Assembly (NCBI GenBank): GCA_900548565.1
Contig: URKV01000111.1
Span: 1 to 5,858 of the forward strand
From: an uncultured Collinsella sp.
GTDB taxonomy: Bacteria; Actinomycetota; Coriobacteriia; Coriobacteriales; Coriobacteriaceae
Direction of reading: 5' to 3'
Length of the DNA stretch: 5,858 bases
The translations under genes and the position numbers were made by a program. Positions within the stretch are counted from its first letter, which is position 1, and each line of letters begins with the position of its first letter. Below are positions 1 through 5,444 of this stretch, one piece after another. The notes beneath the pieces are model-generated. The model saw nothing but the letters and a program-made list of their open reading frames with translations. It did no database searches and was not told the origin of the DNA.

Positions 1-47
1 GAGATGCTCAGGAGTCTCGTGGGCTCGGAGATGTGTATAAGAGACAG
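1..47 (+). other. Illumina Nextera P7/i7 adapter remnant (artefact)
   Basis: This is not genomic DNA. Bases 1-5 (GAGAT) match the end of the P7 primer. Bases 6-13 (GCTCAGGA) match the 8-base i7 index that I know as Nextera N704 (listed as TCCTGAGC in the opposite sense). Bases 14-28 (GTCTCGTGGGCTCGG) and 29-47 (AGATGTGTATAAGAGACAG) are the Nextera read-2 transposase adapter, ending in the 19-base Tn5 mosaic end. Genomic sequence, coding for SerC in frame, begins at base 48. The contig end was therefore left untrimmed. Confidence 0.98.
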
Positions 48-383
48 GTACTTGGCGGCTTCTTTGTATGCCTTGTTGGCAAAGTTGCCGGTCACGATGT
101 AGCCGGCGCGGCCGCGGCGCATGAGGTTCATGGGGATGCCCGCAAACTGCAGCGTGGCGCCGCCCTGCAAAAACAGGACGCGGTAGTTGTCGGGGATGCT
201 TAGCAGGCGACGCAGGGTTGCCTCGGCGTCGTCGATGATCTGCTGGTACATGCTAGATCGATGGCTCATCTCGAGCACGGACATGCCGCAACCGCGGTAG
301 TCCATCATCTCGTCGGCGATCTCGGCGAGCACGCTTGTAGGCAGTGCGGCCGGGCCAGCTGAGAAGTTGTGCACACGTGCCAT
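48..383 (-). CDS. serC: Phosphoserine aminotransferase, N-terminal part (truncated by contig end)
   Basis: SerC is a PLP-dependent class V aminotransferase that converts 3-phosphohydroxypyruvate and glutamate to phosphoserine and 2-oxoglutarate, the second step of serine synthesis, in the cytosol. Only residues 1-112 are present; the family is about 360 residues, so the PLP lysine is beyond the contig end. Seen in the sequence: the N-terminal signature NFSAGPAALP (6-15), the substrate-phosphate pair H41-R42 in MSHRS, and the PLP-phosphate loop QGGAT (73-77). In TGNF (98-101) a Phe sits where the E. coli enzyme has the PLP-stacking Trp. The ATG at 381-383 is supported by a GAGGGAGA ribosome site (minus strand, 391-398) seven bases upstream. 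The frame is open to base 48 and then runs into adapter. It lies 226 bases downstream of the antiporter gene on the same strand and probably has its own promoter. Confidence 0.95.
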
Positions 384-609
384 CTTCTAGTCTCCCTCGT
401 AGTCGTTTGAACGTTCGGGATACTTTAGCACAGTGGAGCGCCAGGCGCGACCGCATCACAACAAAACCCGAGTGCGCCGCTATGATTTACAGGATGGTTA
501 CATGGGGGAGGGGTGCTTTACTCCTCAGGCAAATCCAAATCTGCGAGCGAAGGCATGAGGCTTTCTAGGCGCTTGATCTCTTCGTCGCAAATTAGCTACC
601 TCCTGCCCG
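384..609. other. Gap between antiporter and serC
   Basis: This 226-base gap between two minus-strand genes holds the possible serC promoter, the AATTTGCGACG copy of the shared 3' motif (583-593) and a weak 24-codon open frame (518-592). I see no convincing hairpin plus T-tract terminator for the antiporter here, so read-through into serC is possible. Confidence 0.5.
422..448 (-). promoter_or_regulatory. Possible serC promoter (extended -10) with palindrome near -35
   Basis: On the minus strand TGCTAAAGT (TAAAGT at 422-427) resembles an extended -10 box and lies about 40 bases before the serC start. No good -35 hexamer is seen. A perfect 11-base palindrome GCGCCAGGCGC (438-448) overlaps where -35 would be, and GAACGTTC (409-416) lies at the predicted transcription start. 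The assignment rests on motif likeness only. Confidence 0.35.
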
Positions 610-2211
610 CTACGACGCGAGCGTGGCGATGACGGCTTCGTCGCCGGCGTATATTAGAGTGTTGCCGTCGGGGATGATCGTTTGGCCTTCGCGCTTGAGC
701 ATCACCACAATAAACGGATGCTTGCCTTGCGGCACATCGCGCAGGCGCTGGCCGGCCAGGCGACCGTGGGGCGTCACGGTGACCTCGCGCAGCGTAACCT
801 CGGCACGCTCTTCAAACGTCGGGGCAGCCATCACCAATAGGTCGCCTTCCTCAATTACGGTATCGCCGTTGGGCAACACCGGGTGCGCACCGTCGCGCAG
901 TACCAGGACCACCAACATGTCCGTCGCGCTGCCAATATCGGCGAGCGAGCGTCCGGCAAACGGATGTCCAGCGCCCACCTTGAGCTTTACAAATGACATG
1001 CCGTCTTCGTCGCGGTAGTCGTTAAAGGTGCGGCGCACGTCGCCGGTCGCATCGATCATATCGAGCTTCTTTGCCACCGCCGGCAGCAGCGAGCCCTGCA
1101 CCACGATGCTCGACGCGGCAATCACAAACACCAGGTCAAACAGGTCGTGCCCACCGGGAACGCCGGCCACCACGGCAAAGAGACTAAAGACGACCGAAGC
1201 TGCTCCGCGCAGGCCCGCCCAGCTTACGAGCGCGACCTGGCGGGGGTTCGTCTTAAAGGGCGCCAGGAGCACGCCGACGGCGATGGGGCGGCTCACGAAG
1301 AGCATGAACGCCATGAGCGCCAGGCCCGGCAGCAGCATTTGCGGCAGGCGTGCGGGTGTAACGAGCAGGCCCAGCAAAAAGAAGATGGTCATCTCTGCCA
1401 TCTCGGTGAGGGTGTCAAAGAAGTGCGCCATCTCGACTTTGCCGGTGATGTCGCTCGCACCCAGCACAATGCCGGCCAGGTACACGGCCAAAAATCCGTT
1501 GCCGCCCAGGTAGCTCGGCAGCGCGTAGGCGACGATGGCCACGGCGAACAAAAAGATGGTCTGCGCGCCCTCGGCCGTTGCGTGCGCGCGTTCAATCAGG
1601 CGGCCCGCCGCCCAGCCGATGGCGAGGCCCAGGCCCACGCCCAAGATAATCTGCTTGGCCAGCAGTGCGGGAATGTTGATGTCGCCGCCGGCCGCGAGTG
1701 TAGCGAGCACAGCGGTGAGCATGTAGGCGACGGGGTCGTTGGAGCCCGATTCGACCTCGAGCAGCGAGTCGGTGCCACCTCTCAGCGACAGGCTGTGCTC
1801 ACGCAGTACGCTAAAGACGCTGGCCGCGTCGGTGGACGCCACGACCGATCCCAACAGCAGACCGCCGATCCAGTCGAAGCCCAGCACAAAGTGGGCGAAC
1901 ACGCCGGTGATGCCTGCGGTGATGACGACGCCGAGCGTGCTCAGCAGCACCGCCGGCGCGGCGACGGGCTTGGCGCGGTCGATATTGGTGTTAAAGCCGC
2001 CGTAGAACATGATGAACAGCAGCGCCGTGCTGCAGACGGTTTCGGTGAGCGCGTAGTCGCTAAAGTCGATATGCGTCGGGCCGTTGACGCCCAACAGCAT
2101 GCCCAGCGCGATAAAGATGAGCAGGGTGGGGAAGGGGAGTTTTTTGCCGACGGGTTTGATGGTCAGGCACAAAATGATGACGAGGCCGATAAAGAGAAGG
2201 ATCTGGTTCAT
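610..2211 (-). CDS. K+(Na+)/H+ antiporter, CPA1 NhaP2/CvrA type, with tandem RCK_C domains
   Basis: This 533-residue inner-membrane protein exchanges a monovalent cation (K+ in the best-studied NhaP2/CvrA relatives) for protons, supporting pH, volume and K+ homeostasis. Residues 1-380 hold about 12-13 hydrophobic segments. Family motifs are visible: GSVVASTDAASVFSVLR (121-137, with T127-D128), ESGSNDP (154-160, with the likely ion-binding N158-D159), R308 in the late membrane core, and SWAGLRGA (330-337). The cytosolic C-terminus carries two RCK_C/TrkA-C-like domains, about 404-465 and 474-533, without an RCK_N Rossmann domain. RCK_C domains bind nucleotides or cyclic dinucleotides in some transporters; which ligand applies here cannot be read from sequence. 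The ATG at 2209-2211 has an AGGAG (2224-2228) 12 bases upstream, a long spacing, and no in-frame alternative start is close. The stop is TAG. The gene is divergent from the phosphatase gene. The long open frames on the opposite strand are shadows. Confidence 0.93.
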   Translation of the reverse strand: MNQILLFIGLVIILCLTIKPVGKKLPFPTLLIFIALGMLLGVNGPTHIDFSDYALTETVCSTALLFIMFYGGFNTNIDRAKPVAAPAVLLSTLGVVITAGITGVFAHFVLGFDWIGGLLLGSVVASTDAASVFSVLREHSLSLRGGTDSLLEVESGSNDPVAYMLTAVLATLAAGGDINIPALLAKQIILGVGLGLAIGWAAGRLIERAHATAEGAQTIFLFAVAIVAYALPSYLGGNGFLAVYLAGIVLGASDITGKVEMAHFFDTLTEMAEMTIFFLLGLLVTPARLPQMLLPGLALMAFMLFVSRPIAVGVLLAPFKTNPRQVALVSWAGLRGAASVVFSLFAVVAGVPGGHDLFDLVFVIAASSIVVQGSLLPAVAKKLDMIDATGDVRRTFNDYRDEDGMSFVKLKVGAGHPFAGRSLADIGSATDMLVVLVLRDGAHPVLPNGDTVIEEGDLLVMAAPTFEERAEVTLREVTVTPHGRLAGQRLRDVPQGKHPFIVVMLKREGQTIIPDGNTLIYAGDEAVIATLAS

Positions 2212-2360
2212 GGATAGTGTCCGCTCCTGGGTGGTTGGCGTGGCACGGTCAGTTGTCTGCGGCTATTTGTACCCAAAGATGGTGGGTTTATGGGGTTGGA
2301 TTGCGGGCGTGCGCGATATCGTCATAGACGGCTGCCGTCTTTGCCTCTGCTCGTAAACCC

Positions 2361-2389
2361 TTTCCAGCTTTATTGCAACGGAGTACAAT
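2361..2389 (+). promoter_or_regulatory. Predicted promoter of the phosphatase gene
   Basis: TTTCCA (2361-2366, 4 of 6 matches to TTGACA) and TACAAT (2384-2389, 5 of 6 to TATAAT) are separated by 17 bases, the optimal spacing for the housekeeping sigma factor. Transcription would start near 2396 and leave a leader of about 69 bases before the ATG at 2465. Confidence 0.6.
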
Positions 2390-2400
2390 GGGTAACGTTT

Positions 2401-2446
2401 AAGTTCAACTTGAAGTTTTAGTTGCGGCGCCGGGCTTCGGCCGCAA
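2401..2446 (+). promoter_or_regulatory. Structured leader: overlapping palindromes and hairpin before the phosphatase RBS
   Basis: Just after the predicted transcription start, AAGTT-C-AACTT-G-AAGTT (2401-2417) forms two overlapping 11-base palindromes, a plausible operator. It is followed by a hairpin with a perfect 7-bp stem, TTGCGGC (2422-2428) and GCCGCAA (2440-2446), with an 11-base loop. The hairpin ends four bases before the AAGGAG ribosome site (2451-2455 core) and has no T-tract, so it is not a terminator. It could influence translation or mRNA stability. Confidence 0.4.
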
Positions 2447-2464
2447 TGCAAGGAGAGGCGTACC

Positions 2465-3304
2465 ATGGCGATCTATGTGACATCTGATGCTCACGGGCAC
2501 GTGCGTGCGCTTGACGAGGCCCTGTCTAAGATCTCGTTGACATCCGACGACACGCTGTACGTGCTGGGCGACATGATCGATCGCGGGCCCGATCCGGTCG
2601 GCGTTATTAAGCTCGTGCGCTCGCTGCCCAACGCCCGCGTGCTCAAGGGCAATCACGAGCAGATCATGCTTGATGCCATCATTGGCCAGGATCCGCTCGA
2701 TGCCGAGACCTGGGATATCAACGGTGGCTGGACGACGCGCGAGCAGCTCAACGACATGGAATTTGAGGCATACGAGGAGCTCGTGCGATGGATGGCCGCG
2801 CTGCCGCTCTACGCGGTGGTCGAGACTGCCGAGCGGCTGTACCTGCTGGTGCACGCCGGCATTCAGACCGAGGCGGCGCGTGCGTTTTTGCTTGAGCATG
2901 GTGTCGATTGTGCCGATGGCGTCGGTGCGGTGAGTGCCGATCGCGAGCTGCTGCAGCAGATGCTCGCGGTGCAGTCGTCCGATGACTTGCTCTGGATTCG
3001 TCACGGCTATTGGGATGTGCCGACCGGGCTGCTTTCTGCCGAGGGCAAGGGCCCGGTCGTGGTGAGCGGTCACACGCCCACGGTATCGCTTGGGCGCTAT
3101 TACGAGGTCGGTGGTCTGGCGGGGCTCGATGAGGAATCGGGACGCGGGCAGATCGTGCGCTTGGGCGGCGAGGACACTGCCGGTGTGCCCGATCGCATCG
3201 ACATCGACTGCGCCGCCGCCACCGGCTCCGAGTTCGGTCGCGTGGGCATCCTACGCCTGGACGACGGGGCCGAGTTCTACGCGAACATCAACCCGGGCGA
3301 ATAA
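2465..3304 (+). CDS. PPP-family metallophosphatase (Ser/Thr phosphatase or ApaH-like)
   Basis: This 279-residue cytosolic protein has the full phosphoprotein-phosphatase (PPP) metal site: SDAHGH (7-12; D8 and H10), GDMIDRG (35-41; D36, D39, R40), GNHE (62-65; N63, H64), LLVHAG (127-132; H130) and SGHTPT (201-206; H203). The WDINGGWTT segment (83-91) resembles the WxxNGGxxT insert of bacterial PPP enzymes. Such proteins use two metals to hydrolyse phosphoserine/threonine/tyrosine or diadenosine tetraphosphate. The length matches both PrpA/PrpE-like phosphatases and ApaH, and the sequence does not decide between them. The first motif has Ser in place of the usual Gly of GDxHG. The C-terminal 60 residues (about 220-279) look like a small beta-rich tail. 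The ATG is supported by AAGGAG (2450-2455) at nine-base spacing, and the stop is TAA. The gene appears monocistronic, is divergent from the antiporter and convergent with the flippase. Confidence 0.88.
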   Translation: MAIYVTSDAHGHVRALDEALSKISLTSDDTLYVLGDMIDRGPDPVGVIKLVRSLPNARVLKGNHEQIMLDAIIGQDPLDAETWDINGGWTTREQLNDMEFEAYEELVRWMAALPLYAVVETAERLYLLVHAGIQTEAARAFLLEHGVDCADGVGAVSADRELLQQMLAVQSSDDLLWIRHGYWDVPTGLLSAEGKGPVVVSGHTPTVSLGRYYEVGGLAGLDEESGRGQIVRLGGEDTAGVPDRIDIDCAAATGSEFGRVGILRLDDGAEFYANINPGE

Positions 3305-3436
3305 CCTTGTTCCGCCGATCTACCGTAGCTAATTTGGGACGGGGCTTTTTTGACTACTTTCGGAGAGTAGCGCCTTCTTGCTTGGTAAGCGCTAGAAATG
3401 AGGAGCGTCTGCGTCCTCGACAGCGCGAAAATGCTC
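3305..3436 (+). other. 3' region of the phosphatase gene: no gene, several small hairpins
   Basis: I see no coding sequence here. Features are the shared 3' motif within GTAGCTAATTTGGGACG (3325-3341), a T6 run (3346-3351) without a strong hairpin before it, and a hairpin CTACTTT-CGG-AGAGTAG (3354-3370; 7 bp with one G-T pair). Two weaker 5-bp stems follow: AGCGC/GCGCT around 3368-3393 and GAGGA/TCCTC around 3400-3418. The strong terminator follows at 3437-3484, so the phosphatase mRNA would have a structured 3' tail of about 180 bases. Confidence 0.45.
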
Positions 3437-3484
3437 GAAAAACCGTCGCAACGGAGTCAAACGACGTCGCGGCGGTTCTTTTTT
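3437..3484 (+). terminator. Intrinsic terminator, probably bidirectional
   Basis: The stem AACCGTCGC (3441-3449) pairs with GCGGCGGTT (3469-3477) over 9 bp with one G-T pair, and is followed by C and TTTTTT (3479-3484). On the other side an A-run (3438-3442) becomes a T-run on the minus strand, so the same hairpin can end transcripts from the convergent flippase gene. The loop of 19 bases is rather long. Confidence 0.7.
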
Positions 3485-3497
3485 GGCTGCTCGCTGG

Positions 3498-3620
3498 CTA
3501 AGTGAGTAGACTTTTTTAGAAATGCCGAGCACCCAACATATTTGCCTCAATAAAACCGCAGGTCACAGACTTGTGCTCTGTTGGTGTGGTCGGAGATTCG
3601 GTAAAAGTCTACTCACTTAG
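3498..3620. repeat. 123-bp MITE-like element with perfect 18-bp terminal inverted repeats
   Basis: CTAAGTGAGTAGACTTTT (3498-3515) is repeated exactly as its reverse complement at 3603-3620. Pairing continues imperfectly inward: the left arm through CCGAGCACCCAACA and the right arm, read on the minus strand, through CCGACCACACCAACA. About 45 bases of each arm can therefore fold together into one long hairpin, leaving a small inner hairpin (ACAGA 3565-3569 with TCTGT 3577-3581). The interior is richer in A/T than the flanking genes and encodes no protein. No clear target-site duplication flanks it. Each arm holds TAA, TGA and TAG in three frames. It lies between two convergent genes. It is probably a dispersed non-autonomous element or a structured RNA element, but only one copy is visible here. 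Confidence 0.7.
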
Positions 3621-3699
3621 TTTTGCGTGATGAATATTGTCCGCAACGAGACCCCAGACGGGGTGATTCCATCGCAAATTCCGGTGACCGGGCAGCTAA
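3621..3699 (-). other. 3' flank of the flippase gene with two small palindromes
   Basis: Downstream of the flippase stop (minus strand) come the palindrome CCGGTGACCGG (3681-3691), the 3' motif AATTTGCGATG (3670-3680) and a hairpin ACCCC-AGAC-GGGGT (3651-3664). None has a T-tract, so flippase transcripts probably end at the 123-bp element or at the bidirectional terminator beyond it. Confidence 0.45.
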
Positions 3700-5280
3700 T
3701 TAGGCGCCGTATGGGTTGCGGTCGCGTTCGATGCGTTGGCGGATGTTGGCGTACTCGATTATCAGCAGCACCAGGAGTAGGGCCATGATGGCTAGGTAGC
3801 TCACCACGGCGCCCATCAGACCCAGCAGCTTAATCAGGATCACCGGCAGCACCACGCTTACGGCGAAGCAGATCAGGTAGATCTTGGTGACGTCTCCAGC
3901 GTGGCGTAGCACCGTGATGATGGCGTAGATAAAGTCGATGGCCGCGGTGACGCCGCCGGCGACGACCATCAGCAGCGCCAGCGTACGGTAGCGCTCAAAG
4001 CTGAGGCCGTACATAAAGCTCATGAGGGGAATACCGGGACCTGCCATAAATGCGGCGCACGCGCCGGTGATGACCACGATCAGCGCCATAACGGCAACAA
4101 TAATCAGGTCAAAGCGACGACGCTTGCGAGGATTAGCCCAAATGCTCGACAAGCGCAGAAGCTGCGGTTTATAGATAAATCCAATGCTCAGCAAAATAGC
4201 CTGCGCCGGAAAGAACAGGGCATTAAAGTACAGCTGATATTTGTATGCCAGCGTGCCTTCCATCACAAACTTGGGCATGCTCTCAATTAGGTTGAACAGG
4301 AACAGTGCACCAAAGAGCGGGGCGCACTGGACAAACAGGTGGCCGACCTCGCGCAGGCTCACGCGGCGCGATTTTTCGGTCTCGAGCAGGGCGAGCGGCG
4401 CGGTGACCAGCACGAGCGAGGCGATCGCGGTGACACCCATGGCCATGGCCGCGATGGGCATGCTGCGCGTGAGGAACAGCGCCACGCTGAAGACCGCGAT
4501 GACGCCGACGGAGCGTAGCGTTTGGCTCATTCCAGCCAAGTAGAGTTTGTCGGCCTGCTGCAGGCGGCCTTCGTACACGTCGGCGACGCCGTCGATGACC
4601 TTATACAGGTAGACGCCCAGGCCGATCGTCGCCATCTGCGCATCATAGCCGCGGGCGCTGCTGTACATGAGGCCGCAGCCTAGGGCGAGCGCTCCACAAA
4701 GCCAGCGGTTGAGCTGGTAGGAGGCAAAGGACGTCTTTTCGTCGATGTCTGAGACCTGGAAATTGCGCACGCCGTAGTTGCACGCGATCATGATGAGCGT
4801 GCCGGTGACAAAGGCGATGGAGAATTTGCCTGCTTCTTCGGCGCCCACGAGCTGCGTAGACACGATGGTGAGCAACGGAAACGCCAGGCCCCACACGGCG
4901 GTGCCGAGGGTGTTCCAAAGATAGTCGCGGCTGGTGACGTGCTCCTCGTATTCCGCTTCCTGCATGGAGAAGCCGCCGCCGTAGACGGCGCCGAGCAGAC
5001 GGTTCCACCAAGCGTTGACCATGCGGCGGACGGGGCCGGGCTCCCGATCGCGTTCGCGCCGGCGACGTGTGGCTTGGCTGCTATCGGGTCCGCCGGCGTT
5101 GCGCTGACTCAGCTCCTGGATGCGTGCGAGCTCTTCGGCCGTGTGGGAGGCGGGGAACAGGCCGTTCTCGATGCGGCCGCCCTGGGCCTTCGCGGCGCCG
5201 TCTTTCGATGCAGCGGGGTTGGAGATGCCGTTACGGCGGGCGATGGCGCGGCGAATGCTATCGAGGGGCGTGATGCTCAA
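3700..5280 (-). CDS. Polysaccharide/lipid-linked oligosaccharide flippase, Wzx/MOP-like, with N-terminal extension
   Basis: This 526-residue membrane protein resembles Wzx-type flippases of the MOP superfamily, which move undecaprenyl-linked sugar units across the membrane for envelope polysaccharides. I see about 12 hydrophobic segments from residue 125 to 510 (the last at about 467-486 and 489-510), a basic loop NPRKRRR (383-389) and a charged C-terminus. Residues 1-117 form a hydrophilic extension with an Arg-rich stretch (RRRRERDRE, 72-80), which most Wzx proteins lack. Start choice: TTG at 5278-5280 has AGAAAGGA (5288-5295) seven bases upstream and a -10 box just beyond it. The longer frame from GTG at 5388 would begin in a repeat and run through that promoter, and the internal ATGs at residues 87 and 106 lack ribosome sites. 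The stop is TAA. No glycosyltransferase neighbours are in the window, so the substrate is unknown; related MATE or teichoic-acid exporters remain possible. Confidence 0.8.
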   Translation of the reverse strand: MSITPLDSIRRAIARRNGISNPAASKDGAAKAQGGRIENGLFPASHTAEELARIQELSQRNAGGPDSSQATRRRRERDREPGPVRRMVNAWWNRLLGAVYGGGFSMQEAEYEEHVTSRDYLWNTLGTAVWGLAFPLLTIVSTQLVGAEEAGKFSIAFVTGTLIMIACNYGVRNFQVSDIDEKTSFASYQLNRWLCGALALGCGLMYSSARGYDAQMATIGLGVYLYKVIDGVADVYEGRLQQADKLYLAGMSQTLRSVGVIAVFSVALFLTRSMPIAAMAMGVTAIASLVLVTAPLALLETEKSRRVSLREVGHLFVQCAPLFGALFLFNLIESMPKFVMEGTLAYKYQLYFNALFFPAQAILLSIGFIYKPQLLRLSSIWANPRKRRRFDLIIVAVMALIVVITGACAAFMAGPGIPLMSFMYGLSFERYRTLALLMVVAGGVTAAIDFIYAIITVLRHAGDVTKIYLICFAVSVVLPVILIKLLGLMGAVVSYLAIMALLLVLLIIEYANIRQRIERDRNPYGA

Positions 5281-5287
5281 AGCGGGG

Positions 5288-5295
5288 TCCTTTCT
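5288..5295 (-). promoter_or_regulatory. Ribosome binding site deciding the TTG start of the flippase
   Basis: On the minus strand AGAAAGGA (core AAGGA, 5288-5292) lies seven bases before TTG (5280-5278). No comparable site precedes the upstream GTG at 5388 or the later in-frame ATGs, so this site sets the annotated start. Confidence 0.7.
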
Positions 5296-5308
5296 ATTGC
5301 TGCGCTCT

Positions 5309-5328
5309 AGTATAGACACCGCGGTGTC
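5309..5328 (-). promoter_or_regulatory. Flippase -10 box with abutting 14-bp palindromic operator candidate
   Basis: On the minus strand TATACT (5309-5314, 5 of 6 matches to TATAAT) is directly preceded by the perfect palindrome GACACCGCGGTGTC (5315-5328), which fills most of the -10/-35 spacer. No good -35 hexamer is visible at 16-18 bases. Transcription would start near 5302, giving a leader of about 22 bases to the TTG start. A regulator bound between the two boxes would block or remodel the promoter. Confidence 0.5.
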
Positions 5329-5382
5329 CGCTCGTGTTTTTGAACAGGTTGTTCGATAATTTCGGCGGCGCCATTCGGTAGT

Positions 5383-5438
5383 CGGCACTTAGGGACGTTC
5401 CTTATGTGCCGGCACTTTGGGAACGTCCCTAAGTGCCG
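5383..5438. repeat. REPIN-like pair of inverted hairpin repeats
   Basis: CGGCACTTAGGGACGTTCC (5383-5401) is matched exactly by its reverse complement at 5420-5438. The 18-base loop itself contains the palindrome GTGCCGGCAC (5406-5415). The region therefore also splits into two 29-base hairpins in inverted orientation, 5383-5411 and 5410-5438, each closed by CGGCAC/GTGCCG. This two-REP arrangement is the hallmark of REPINs, which RAYT (Y1-type) transposases mobilise. A GTAG tetranucleotide (5378-5381) sits at the 5' foot, as in RAYT-linked REPs of enterobacteria. No RAYT gene is in the window. Confidence 0.75.
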
Positions 5439-5444
5439 GCATCC

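Larger units (their letters stand above)
2212..2464. promoter_or_regulatory. Divergent intergenic control region (antiporter / phosphatase)
   Basis: This 253-base spacer must hold promoters for both divergent genes. The phosphatase promoter is readable (2361-2389). For the antiporter no -35/-10 pair stands out on the minus strand. Two palindromes lie between: CGATATCG (2314-2321) and the 15-base AGACGGCTGCCGTCT (2326-2340, a 7-bp arm on each side of one T). Either could be an operator; no regulator is encoded nearby. Confidence 0.4.

Noticed and set aside
1147..2217. 356-residue open frame on the plus strand
   Set aside because: It lies antisense to the antiporter, which has clear family motifs. 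The translation is low-complexity and rich in His, Gln, Gly and Asp with no domain, as expected of a shadow in GC-rich DNA.
2405..3073. 222-residue open frame on the minus strand
   Set aside because: It is antisense to the phosphatase and its leader. The phosphatase has all metal-binding motifs plus a promoter and ribosome site; this frame has none.
3325..3351. Intrinsic terminator at the T6 run after the phosphatase
   Set aside because: Only a 4-bp CCGT/ACGG stem with a 12-base loop precedes the T-run; too weak compared with the terminator at 3437-3484.
3641..3699. Small open frame after the flippase stop on the minus strand (MESPRLGS...)
   Set aside because: Nineteen codons or fewer, no ribosome site, and it ends in the stop codons of the repeat arm.
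5342..5354. GAACA-GGT-TGTTC as a LexA/SOS box
   Set aside because: The spacing between GAAC and GTTC is five bases on the relevant strand, whereas the Gram-positive LexA box needs four, and the neighbours are not SOS genes. It remains only a small inverted repeat.
5281..5388. Upstream 36-codon extension of the flippase from GTG 5388
   Set aside because: It begins in a repeat arm, crosses the -10 box and palindrome, and lacks a ribosome site.
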